DNA of 6,550 nucleotides from Euryarchaeota archaeon UBA4 (GCA_002497985.1 DAFQ01000057.1:1-6550); one strand, 5' to 3'; shown: positions 1-6,320, counted from the first letter of the stretch. The notes: generated by a model not told the origin, from the letters alone. Numbers and translations: made by a program.

Positions 1-1562
1 GCGATAGTCGTGATTGGGGGCCTGCTCTATTCGTAGAGATGGGAGGGGTGCTCTACTTCTCCGCTGATGATGGGGAACATGGTTGGGAATTATGGCGTAG
101 TGATGGATCCGTTGGTGGCACATACATGGTCAAAGACGTACGGGAAGAAGAGTGTACTCCAGCCACTGACCCAGAGACAGGGGAAGAGACCGAAAATTGC
201 GTAAATTACGGAAGCATGCACCAAATGTGCTGGACAGGATATGCAACGAATTGTTTCATTCCGGAAATGGTTGCTGGGAATAACAAAATATTCTTCACTG
301 CTTTTGATTCTAACCCGGGCGTAAATTTCCCACATGTTTTCATCAGTGACGGGACTGAGGATGGGACATATCGAGTCAGGGACCAGTGGATTGGTTGGGA
401 CTACAATCATCCAGATTCTGATTTTGACTACTCTGGACCGAGTAACCTGATCGTGATGCCCTCTAATGGATTCACCCCAGACAGGCTCTTGTACACAATT
501 GTTCAGGCCATCTGCGTGGGTGATAACTCTTGCAATCAGGCATTTGATCCTGCTTCCGGAGAGGAGCTTTGGATTACGGATGGAACAGATGTCGGTACGT
601 ACATGCTGGTGAACATGGTCCCGGAGGACAAATCTTGGAACAACGGCGATTATTGCTGCATGGACGACAAGGGAGGTATTCCCAGGGACCTGATAATGAA
701 GGGCAATACAATCTGGTTCACGGCTCGAACCGATAGCTACGGAAGGGAGCTTTACCGATATGGGATGAACATCGGAGGTGGTCTTTTCCTGGTCAAGGAC
801 ATCAATGAGGGCGCCAGTGGAAGCAATCCAATGCATCTGACATCAGTGGGCCCGGGAGTATATCTATCAGCGGACAATGGCACGAATGGCCAGGAGCTAC
901 ACTACAGCCTTGGGAACACCTTCAACACCGTTGTTGTGAAAGACATAAACCCAGGCGCTAACGGCAGTAGCCCCCAGGAGCTGACCAAGCTTGGCAGCAA
1001 TCTCTTCTTCACGGCTGATGACGGACAGAATGGCCGCGAGCTCTGGATTTCGGACAGCACCGAGGAAGGGACATTCATGGTCAAGGACATCAACACCAAC
1101 GGATCTAGCTCCCCCAACTGGCTCAGGGTAATGGACGGGACTCTCTATTTCATGGCGTACACCGAGGATCACGGCAGGGAGCTTTGGAGGAGTGATGGGA
1201 CTGCCGATGGGACCTACATGATGAAGGACATATACCCTGGAAGCAATTCCAGTTTCTACTGGATACCTGATGTCTCCTCCTCAACTACCGCCATCTATCC
1301 TCACCATGAGATGTTGATAGTCCATGGCGATAGTCTGTATTTCGCCGCCGACGCAGGAGAGCAACATGGGGTTGAGTTGTGGAGGACTGATGGGACTGTA
1401 AATGGGACTGAGCTAGTGATAGATATCGTCCCGGGTAGTGAAAGTAGTTGGCCCAATCGCTTCTTCAGCTTCGGTGACAAGTTGTACTTCACCTCATACA
1501 GTGAGGAAAGAGGGCGACAGTTGTGGTTCTACTGGGACAACCCGGGCCCGATAATTGGGTGA
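1..1562 (+). CDS. ELWxxDGT-repeat protein, probable extracellular beta-propeller, 5'-truncated by window edge
   Basis: The frame is open from base 3, so the first Met codon (base 39) is internal: the twelve codons before it read DSRDWGPALFVE, ordinary repeat sequence. The signal peptide must lie outside the window. Counting from that Met (507 residues to the TGA stop), the ELWxxDGT signature recurs at residues 17 (ELWRSDGS), 176 (ELWITDGT), 334 (ELWISDST), 381 (ELWRSDGT) and 446 (ELWRTDGT), with degenerate copies near 99, 237, 286 and 494. Each is usually preceded by a LYFxADDG-like strand and followed by GTYMVKDI. From residue 237 on, the spacing is 47-49 residues, with one 65-residue unit, as expected for propeller blades. 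All eight cysteines (39, 54, 64, 72, 159, 165, 206, 207) lie in the irregular first part. No C-terminal membrane anchor or sorting signal is seen. The family is known in large secreted proteins of bacteria and archaea; ligand and role are unknown. Cell-surface location is inferred. Confidence 0.85.
   Translation, partial: DSRDWGPALFVEMGGVLYFSADDGEHGWELWRSDGSVGGTYMVKDVREEECTPATDPETGEETENCVNYGSMHQMCWTGYATNCFIPEMVAGNNKIFFTAFDSNPGVNFPHVFISDGTEDGTYRVRDQWIGWDYNHPDSDFDYSGPSNLIVMPSNGFTPDRLLYTIVQAICVGDNSCNQAFDPASGEELWITDGTDVGTYMLVNMVPEDKSWNNGDYCCMDDKGGIPRDLIMKGNTIWFTARTDSYGRELYRYGMNIGGGLFLVKDINEGASGSNPMHLTSVGPGVYLSADNGTNGQELHYSLGNTFNTVVVKDINPGANGSSPQELTKLGSNLFFTADDGQNGRELWISDSTEEGTFMVKDINTNGSSSPNWLRVMDGTLYFMAYTEDHGRELWRSDGTADGTYMMKDIYPGSNSSFYWIPDVSSSTTAIYPHHEMLIVHGDSLYFAADAGEQHGVELWRTDGTVNGTELVIDIVPGSESSWPNRFFSFGDKLYFTSYSEERGRQLWFYWDNPGPIIG
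39..1538 (+). repeat. Tandem protein repeat array, ELWxxDGT units of about 48 residues
   Basis: About nine units can be traced, each with the order LYFxADDG, G-ELWxxDGT, GTxMVKDI, then a Gly/Ser/Asn-rich turn such as PGSNSS. The last five units (residues 237-500 counted from base 39) are near-regular, about 144 bases each. The first units are separated by inserts carrying cysteines. One inserted segment of about 17 residues sits near residues 404-421. DNA identity between units is low, so this is an old, diverged array rather than a recent tandem duplication. Confidence 0.8.
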
Positions 1563-1565
1563 AAA

Positions 1566-1616
1566 TAGAGGCCCTCTAGAGGTCATAACGGTCTTAAGTA
1601 CTCCTTCGTTGGAGTA
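1566..1616. promoter_or_regulatory. Inverted/direct repeat cluster in the intergenic region upstream of guaC
   Basis: The 65-base gap between the repeat-protein stop and guaC holds three overlapping elements. TAGAGG at 1566-1571 is followed after one base by its complement CCTCTA at 1573-1578. CCTCTAGAGG at 1573-1582 is a perfect 10-base palindrome and brings a second TAGAGG copy at 1577-1582. Further on, TACTCC (1599-1604) and GGAGTA (1611-1616) form a perfect 6-base inverted repeat with a 6-base loop. A weak A/T-rich stretch, CTTAAGTA at 1593-1600, could be a TATA-like box giving a nearly leaderless guaC transcript. The repeats are seen directly; a role as operator, promoter or end of the upstream transcript is inference. 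Confidence 0.4.
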
Positions 1617-1627
1617 GTAAGGTTCTG

Positions 1628-2680
1628 ATGCGTGTAGAGCACGATGTGAAGCTTACTTTTGATGACGTACTGATTAGACCTAAGCGCAGTACGCTGGTTT
1701 CTAGATCTGATGTTACTCTTGTAAGGGAGTTCAAATTCAGGCACACGGACATTACATGGACCGGTGTCCCCATAGTTGCCGCCAACATGGACACTACTGG
1801 TCTATTCGAGATAGCCAAGGTCCTGCAAAATCACAAGATGCTTACATGCCTTCAGAAGTTCTACTCAACAAGGGAATACGAGAATGCCTGGTCAGATGGT
1901 GTCGATCCATCGTTCGTGGCGATCACTTGTGGGTCGACCGAGGACAGCTTCGAACTCCTGAAGAGGAAGATTTCCACAAATGAGGGCACCTCCATGATTT
2001 GCGTGGATGTAGCCAATGGTTACAGGGAGATCTTCTTGGACTTCATCAAGAGTGTCCGCGAAGGTTTCCCTGATTCGATTGTAATAGCTGGGAACGTTGC
2101 CACAAGGGAGATGACCGAGGCCCTGATTCTAGCGGGCGCTGATGTTGTCAAGGTGGGAATTGGCCCGGGCTCAGTATGCACCACCAGGAAGGTCGCAGGA
2201 GTGGGGTACCCGCAACTCTCGGCGATATCCGAGTGTGCTGATGCCGCTCACGGACTGGGGGGCCACGTCATGGCAGACGGTGGTTGCTCTTCTCCCGGAG
2301 ATGTGGCGAAGGCCTTCGCAGCCGGAGCTGATTTCGTTATGCTTGGCGGCATGTTTGCAGGTCATGATGAGTCAGGAGGGGAGCTTGTTGAGTCTGACAA
2401 CGGCAAGAAGTACAAGTCGTTCTACGGAATGTCGTCCGCCAAGGCAATGGAGGAGTACTACGGAGAGGTGGCGAAGCACAGGGCACCAGAAGGTAAGGAA
2501 GTTAGAGTACCCTACAAGGGGTCTCTGGAGGACACTATTCAATCCATACTTGGAGGAGTGAGGTCCGCATGCTCTTACGTTGGTGCGAGGAGGATCAAGG
2601 ACCTTCCCAAATGCACCACATTCATCAGAGTGACGCAGACGACTAACGAGGTCTACCAGAGATTCAACGTGGATGAGTGA
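1628..2680 (+). CDS. guaC: GMP reductase
   Basis: GuaC reduces GMP to IMP with NADPH and release of ammonia, returning guanine nucleotides to the purine pool; it acts in the cytosol. The 350 residues match the length of E. coli-type GuaC (about 347) and align with it from end to end: start MRVEHDVKLTFDDVLIRPKR, substrate strand PIVAANMDT (48-56), catalytic loop GIGPGSVCTTR with the thioimidate cysteine at 184 and the family threonine at 186, phosphate-binding DGGC (217-220) and MLGG (238-241), YGMSS (266-270), and the flap RAPEGKEV with Glu288, the residue matching the catalytic Glu289 of human GMPR2. There is no CBS pair between residues 90 and 220, which separates it from IMP dehydrogenase. 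The ATG is supported by homology from the first residue. A Shine-Dalgarno site is poor: GGAG lies 13 bases upstream. This bacterial/eukaryotic-type GuaC is not a standard archaeal enzyme, so horizontal acquisition is possible. Confidence 0.96.
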   Translation: MRVEHDVKLTFDDVLIRPKRSTLVSRSDVTLVREFKFRHTDITWTGVPIVAANMDTTGLFEIAKVLQNHKMLTCLQKFYSTREYENAWSDGVDPSFVAITCGSTEDSFELLKRKISTNEGTSMICVDVANGYREIFLDFIKSVREGFPDSIVIAGNVATREMTEALILAGADVVKVGIGPGSVCTTRKVAGVGYPQLSAISECADAAHGLGGHVMADGGCSSPGDVAKAFAAGADFVMLGGMFAGHDESGGELVESDNGKKYKSFYGMSSAKAMEEYYGEVAKHRAPEGKEVRVPYKGSLEDTIQSILGGVRSACSYVGARRIKDLPKCTTFIRVTQTTNEVYQRFNVDE

Positions 2681-2682
2681 CC

Positions 2683-3159
2683 CTACACGTCTAGGACCAC
2701 TTGAGCGACCCATCCGGGCCCTTCAAATGACGGTATGTCGTTCCCTACTCCTGCCAATACCTCTCCGTCTACGACCTCCCTCAGCAGGAGCTCGTGCATT
2801 GTAACTGCCTTCACCTCGATCTCCCGCTCAACCAAATCTGAGTCGACCCAGGAAACCTGTGCCGCGATTTCCCCGTCAGTTATTGAAATCGAATTGTCGA
2901 CCAGCCACTGACTCTCGCCATCGCACCTGTATAGGACCTCCTCCATCCACCTGACCATTCCCCTCTGAATGTCATCTCCACCCATACTCACAACCCATGT
3001 TCCGGTATTGCGGGGTAGCGAGTTCGCGGAAGCCGTGCCCAACTCGGACATCTGGATTGACTGCATGCCCATAGTCGCCTCGGCTATTGCCCTCTCAGGA
3101 CTGCTTGAGAAAGCGCGGATGCCGATGTCGGCAGTAGTAGGGAGGATCCACCATGACAT
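2683..3159 (-). CDS. Archease, RtcB RNA-ligase activating protein
   Basis: Archease is the small cytosolic cofactor that speeds guanylylation and turnover of the RtcB ligase in tRNA splicing and RNA repair. The 158-residue product has the family landmarks: N-terminal TADIGIRAF (residues 9-17, with the conserved Asp11), a helix ending MEEVLYRCD (72-80), the strand EIEVKAVTMHEL (113-124) and the C-terminal WVAQVVLDV with Asp157, the second conserved acidic position at the metal site. Usual length is about 140; the excess lies mainly around residues 134-149, where most archeases go almost directly into the last strand. The frame extends upstream to 3432, but homology begins at this ATG (3159), and GGGAG ends ten bases before it. 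The upstream minus-strand gene ends 43 bases away, so co-transcription is plausible. The TAG stop lies two bases from the convergent guaC stop. No rtcB is visible in the window. Confidence 0.88.
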   Translation of the reverse strand: MSWWILPTTADIGIRAFSSSPERAIAEATMGMQSIQMSELGTASANSLPRNTGTWVVSMGGDDIQRGMVRWMEEVLYRCDGESQWLVDNSISITDGEIAAQVSWVDSDLVEREIEVKAVTMHELLLREVVDGEVLAGVGNDIPSFEGPGWVAQVVLDV

Positions 3160-3169
3160 CCTATCGATA

Positions 3170-3174
3170 CTCCC
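3170..3174 (-). promoter_or_regulatory. Putative ribosome binding site of archease
   Basis: On the minus strand GGGAG lies ten bases before the ATG at 3159. It favours this start over the longer open frame, whose extra codons overlap the large protein gene in another frame and show no family similarity. Confidence 0.45.
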
Positions 3175-3202
3175 AGTGAGGGCTACGCAATGAACGGCGC
3201 GG

Positions 3203-6200
3203 TCATGAGAATGAGTCGCAAAGCTCCCCTTGGGAGGGGAAGCTGGTTGGGTCCTTCGGGTGTGTGTTCCACTTATTCTCGCACTTATTGGTGAATCCGT
3301 CCCCATCGGAGTCCACGTTTGAGTCGGCTGGATCGAATGGATCGAATCCGAAGTAATACTCCCATCCAGCCCACATAGAGTCGTCATCCTGGTCCTGGTG
3401 GTAGACTTCCGAGCCATCCTCCCAAATATCACCGTCGGTGTCAGGGTTCACTGGATTGGTGCCATTCTGGAATTCCTCGAAGTTCGTATAATTCTCGAGA
3501 TCGTTGTAGAACCTCTCTCCCTCGCTTGTCTGTGGATCGATGTGGCATTCAGAGTTCTGGGGGTTGTTCCATCCTGGACAGTAGCGATTCATCAGGTGGG
3601 TCCGATTAAGTCCGTCACCATCGAAATCCTGTTGCCCGTCGTCGACACCATCGAGGTCGGAGTCTGGCATTCTCGGATCCATCGGGCCCCTAGCTCCGAG
3701 TGCAGTGAGGGTGTAGTTGTCCACAAGTCCGCCCATAAGTGCCTCCTCCGAGTAAGTTACCTCCCACCCGTCGGGAAGTTTGTCCCCATCGGTGTCATCG
3801 TCCACCGGGTTAGTATCCCACCTGTCTGGTGCCTCCATTGCATTGAGGAGTGTGTCGTTGTCGATATCGAATGCTGAGTCGGGCATTGAGCCATAGGATG
3901 GATCTAGCGCCCATCTTCCCTCGGCAGGGATGTTGAATCCCGAGATGTTCATCTCCCACAGGAAGTACTTGGGGTCCATCTGCCCGTCACCGTCGCGGTC
4001 CCCTGATGTTGAGAATCCTGTTAGGTAGTTGCTCCAAACCCATCCCCCTGGACCCAAGCCACACTCGACTATTGAATCGCACCCAGGGGGTAGCCACCAG
4101 TCGGTGACAACCCAGAGGCTGTGGCTGTTCGTATTCTGCTGGACTGAGAATACCTGCATCTCCCACCCATCGGGCTGCATGTCCCCATCTGTGTCGTTGT
4201 TGAGGGGGTTGGTGGGCTGCTGCCATGGACGTGGCACGTAGAGTACCTCTCCACCATCGTTTAATCCGTCGCCATCGCTGTCTGCGTTGTTTGCATGGGT
4301 GATGTACTGATCAGCTCCATCGATTACCTCTTCCCCATCTTGAAGGCCATCGTTATCGGTGTCGAAGGCAGAGGCATTGGTGAAGTAGACAGATCCGTTC
4401 CAGACAAAGCCGTCCATTGCCTCAGTGAAGTCCTCCAAGCCATCGGAATCTGTGTCACTGTCCGTAGCATTAGTGAATGTGGTGTAGTATTCCATCGAAT
4501 CGGAAAGGCCGTCTCTATCCGTATCGTATGCGCCGGGATCGCTCCTGACTATGACGTCCCTGACTCCGTGATCGACGATTCTTATCGTCCAACCTATGAC
4601 CTCTATCCCGTCTATTAGTCCGTCGTTGTCGGTATCCGGGTCAAGCGGGTCTGTAGAACGGCCATCTACCAGTCCATCTCCGTCGCGGTCTCGAGCGTTA
4701 TACTCGTCCAGGTTGGTGAAACGCTCCCCTTCCTCAACGACGATTACCAAGTCCTGGAGCCTACTGGTGACCTCCTGTCCCACCGAGACCTCGATGTGAT
4801 ACACCCATCCAGCTGTCTGGGTCTTGATTGGTATGTTCACATACTCGCTATCCTGAACTGTTCTGACGTAAAGAACTGTATTGTTGACCTGGACGAAGTC
4901 TCCTACCTCAACCATAATTGCCTGAACTGTGGAGACTCCAACCATCTCGTCATACCTAACCGCGCCATCCCCATCCGCGTCATATCCATCGAAATCGGGG
5001 TCCTCGTCTGCGTTACTACCATCATTCGGGTGAATTCCATTCAGGTACTCCCACCCATCCGGCATCTCGTCATTGTCAGTGTCGGGATCCAATGGGCTGG
5101 TGAAGTTGGCTGGCCCCCATGTGTATGCCACCTCGTACTCCTCGACGTTGTTGAGGCCGTCCTCATCATTGTCGCCATATGCGTCAGTCGCATTAGCTGG
5201 ATCGAGTAGGGTGCCGTAACAGTACTCGAAGCCGTCGGGCATCCCGTCTCCATCGGTATCCCAGTCGCCCGGACCATTCAACCTTCCATCTCCGTCCATG
5301 TCCTGTTCGAACCATGTCAGGTCCCCGGGTCCGCTCATGAACTCGGTGTAAGGTGCCTGTAGGGTTAGGGTTCCGAAAACTGGGACCCCGCAATGGACCC
5401 CTAGATCGATGTAGCCAAATGCGATCTCGTGTCGGTCTGCAATCAAATCACCATCGCTGTCCTCCTCCAGGGGATTAGTGTCGTACCTCTCTTCGATGAA
5501 ATTTCTCAGCCCGTCAGGAGTGGGCTGTTCAAGATCGAGTGCCGCGTCGCATGAAATCTCGTCATCTGCGTTGGAAACCAGTGCGTATTCGGCATTGGTG
5601 AGCTCGTTCCTAATCTGCTCCCTCATCTCTGGACCTTGGCTGTTGATCGTCCCATCAGGAGTTAGGAAATAGCAGTCCCTGTTGGCATTGAGTGGGTCCA
5701 AGAGCCTGAGAACCCCTGCAGGGGTGTCGATTTCGTGGACGTATGTTGATTCCCACTTGTCATTGAGCCCATCGTCGTCGGAATCACTGTCCATCGGCTT
5801 GGTGCCCAGCTCAGCTTCCTCAGTATTGGTCAGACCGTCCCTGTCGGGATCGCCGTACGGGCCATTGTCTGGATTGGGGAACGTCTCGTTTTGCTCACCG
5901 GTATCGTCCTCGTTGTCGGTTGAGTCGAATGGTATTTCTGAGTCAGCGGGCAGCCCGTTATCCAATGGGTCTAGTCCATTACGGACCTCCCAACCATCAC
6001 TCAAGCCATCATCATCAGTATCGGCGTTCCTCCAGTCGGTCCCATAGAGGGTCATCTCCATCCTGTCCGAAATGCCGTCACCATCTGTATCGATTCCTCC
6101 TTCACCTGAATTTCCGGACATGTCTATGTCCGAGCCGGCTGGGTTGAATCCGCCTGATTCAGTCGTTGAAAGTCCGGCCCCTATTATGGTGTAAATTCCT

Positions 6201-6259
6201 GCGAGGCAAAGTGTTGCAACGATTGCCGTAACGGCATATTGGTTGTGATTCATGGCCAT
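3203..6259 (-). CDS. Large exported protein with about 25 thrombospondin-type-3 calcium repeats and an embedded barrel-sandwich-like domain
   Basis: The product (1018 residues from ATG 6259) starts MAMNHNQ, followed by one hydrophobic segment (residues 8-30) acting as signal peptide or anchor. The rest is highly acidic. About 25 motifs of the form DxDxDGxxD recur (DTDGDGISD, DSDGDGLND, DTDNDGLID and others), often followed by GWE or E-V and an N/TxPL turn, as in bacterial/archaeal TSP3 repeats that bind calcium in rigid extracellular stalks. Longer inserts break the array near residues 170-250, 282-318, 444-511 and 700-770. The third insert resembles a biotinyl/lipoyl-type barrel-sandwich hybrid. 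Ten cysteines fall in five neighbouring pairs, suggesting disulfides, and many N-x-S/T sequons are present. No lipobox and no C-terminal anchor are seen. The frame extends to a GTG at 6322, but those codons cover a TATA box and a hairpin; GAGGGG lies five bases before ATG 6259. ATG 6253 is a possible alternative. A structural, adhesive or matrix role is inference. Confidence 0.88.
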   Translation of the reverse strand: MAMNHNQYAVTAIVATLCLAGIYTIIGAGLSTTESGGFNPAGSDIDMSGNSGEGGIDTDGDGISDRMEMTLYGTDWRNADTDDDGLSDGWEVRNGLDPLDNGLPADSEIPFDSTDNEDDTGEQNETFPNPDNGPYGDPDRDGLTNTEEAELGTKPMDSDSDDDGLNDKWESTYVHEIDTPAGVLRLLDPLNANRDCYFLTPDGTINSQGPEMREQIRNELTNAEYALVSNADDEISCDAALDLEQPTPDGLRNFIEERYDTNPLEEDSDGDLIADRHEIAFGYIDLGVHCGVPVFGTLTLQAPYTEFMSGPGDLTWFEQDMDGDGRLNGPGDWDTDGDGMPDGFEYCYGTLLDPANATDAYGDNDEDGLNNVEEYEVAYTWGPANFTSPLDPDTDNDEMPDGWEYLNGIHPNDGSNADEDPDFDGYDADGDGAVRYDEMVGVSTVQAIMVEVGDFVQVNNTVLYVRTVQDSEYVNIPIKTQTAGWVYHIEVSVGQEVTSRLQDLVIVVEEGERFTNLDEYNARDRDGDGLVDGRSTDPLDPDTDNDGLIDGIEVIGWTIRIVDHGVRDVIVRSDPGAYDTDRDGLSDSMEYYTTFTNATDSDTDSDGLEDFTEAMDGFVWNGSVYFTNASAFDTDNDGLQDGEEVIDGADQYITHANNADSDGDGLNDGGEVLYVPRPWQQPTNPLNNDTDGDMQPDGWEMQVFSVQQNTNSHSLWVVTDWWLPPGCDSIVECGLGPGGWVWSNYLTGFSTSGDRDGDGQMDPKYFLWEMNISGFNIPAEGRWALDPSYGSMPDSAFDIDNDTLLNAMEAPDRWDTNPVDDDTDGDKLPDGWEVTYSEEALMGGLVDNYTLTALGARGPMDPRMPDSDLDGVDDGQQDFDGDGLNRTHLMNRYCPGWNNPQNSECHIDPQTSEGERFYNDLENYTNFEEFQNGTNPVNPDTDGDIWEDGSEVYHQDQDDDSMWAGWEYYFGFDPFDPADSNVDSDGDGFTNKCENKWNTHPKDPTSFPSQGELCDSFS
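3222..3244 (-). other. Hairpin near the 3' end of the calcium-repeat protein gene
   Basis: On the minus strand AGCTTCCCCT pairs with AGGGGAGCT across a four-base loop, giving a nine-base-pair stem with one bulged base. It lies within the last coding codons, about 16 bases before the TGA stop and about 60 bases before the archease start. No T-run follows, so a classical terminator is unlikely. It may be a processing or mRNA-stability structure between two co-transcribed genes, or chance in a GC-rich codon run. Confidence 0.35.
3287..6091 (-). repeat. Thrombospondin-type-3-like calcium-binding repeat array
   Basis: This is the coding stretch from the first motif (DTDGDGISD) to the last (DSDGDGFTN). 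Motifs differ in spacing and in their last residues, for example DTDNDEMPD, DTDGDKLPD and DTDGDMQPD, where the usual Gly is replaced. On the plus strand this shows as recurring TCxCCATCxGTGTC-like DNA. The repeats are diverged in DNA, so the array is old and not a recent amplification. Alternating Asp in DxDxDG is the known calcium-ligand pattern; calcium binding here is inferred from it. Confidence 0.85.
4727..4930 (-). other. Putative biotinyl/lipoyl-type barrel-sandwich hybrid domain inside the calcium-repeat protein
   Basis: About 68 residues between two TSP3 motifs contain no DxDxDG. They read as two matching halves: VEVGDFVQVNNTVLYVRT, then VNIPIKTQTAGWV leading to IEVSVGQEVTSRLQDLVIVV. 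The G-D/E-x-V turn followed by a hydrophobic strand in each half, with the IPIKTQTAG hinge between, is the layout of lipoyl, biotinyl and HlyD-type barrel-sandwich domains. The modified lysine of MKM or DKA hairpins is absent (EYV lies there), so this would be a non-modified member. The pattern is seen by eye; the fold is inference. Confidence 0.5.
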
Positions 6260-6264
6260 TGGAA

Positions 6265-6270
6265 CCCCTC
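6265..6270 (-). promoter_or_regulatory. Putative ribosome binding site deciding the start of the calcium-repeat protein
   Basis: GAGGGG on the minus strand ends five bases before ATG 6259 and eleven before ATG 6253. Its first two bases also belong to the stem of the neighbouring hairpin. It supports a start here rather than at the GTG at 6322. Confidence 0.5.
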
Positions 6271-6288
6271 GGCCCCTTAGGGGGCCGA
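6269..6288. promoter_or_regulatory. Perfect 8-bp inverted repeat upstream of the calcium-repeat protein gene
   Basis: TCGGCCCC (6269-6276) and GGGGCCGA (6281-6288) are perfectly complementary across the four-base loop TTAG. The element sits between the putative TATA box and the start codon and touches the ribosome binding site. It could be a DNA operator near the transcription start or, if the transcript begins far enough upstream, an RNA hairpin that limits ribosome access. The repeat is certain; its function is inferred. Confidence 0.5.
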
Positions 6289-6308
6289 CCCTTTGACATT
6301 GGGGACGG

Positions 6309-6320
6309 ATATAACGTTTC
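6309..6320 (-). promoter_or_regulatory. Putative archaeal BRE/TATA promoter of the calcium-repeat protein gene
   Basis: On the minus strand GAAACG (6320-6315) is directly followed by TTATAT (6314-6309), the order of a purine-rich BRE and a TATA box. A start 25-27 bases downstream would fall near 6285, giving a leader of about 26 bases that contains the GAGGGG ribosome binding site. This agrees with the ATG at 6259 as the true start. No other TATA-like stretch this clear is seen between 6260 and 6343. Confidence 0.5.

Noticed and set aside
90..836. 248-codon minus-strand frame opposite the ELWxxDGT gene
   Set aside because: The plus-strand frame carries clear repeat-family sequence; the minus-strand product has no recognisable domain.
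1628..2680. IMP dehydrogenase instead of GMP reductase
   Set aside because: The length is 350, there is no CBS pair, and the sequence follows GuaC in the flap region and at both ends.
3160..3432. Longer N-terminal extension of archease up to an ATG at 3432
   Set aside because: The extra 91 residues overlap the calcium-repeat gene in another frame, are rich in Thr/Arg/Ser and show no archease similarity; homology begins at 3159.
3287..6091. CRISPR or other DNA repeat array suggested by recurring TCxCCATCxGTGTC-like stretches
   Set aside because: The recurrence follows from DxDGDG codons; spacing is irregular and copies differ at many bases, with no repeat-spacer structure.
3398..6147. Several open frames of 60-160 codons on the plus strand opposite the calcium-repeat gene
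   Set aside because: They are by-products of the GAT/GAC-rich repeat codons on the other strand. They have no ribosome binding sites, no family features and low-complexity composition.
6140..6220. Lipoprotein signal at the hydrophobic N-terminus of the calcium-repeat protein
   Set aside because: The only cysteine in the segment is in ATLCLAG, which lacks the L-A/S-G/A-C order and lies mid-helix.
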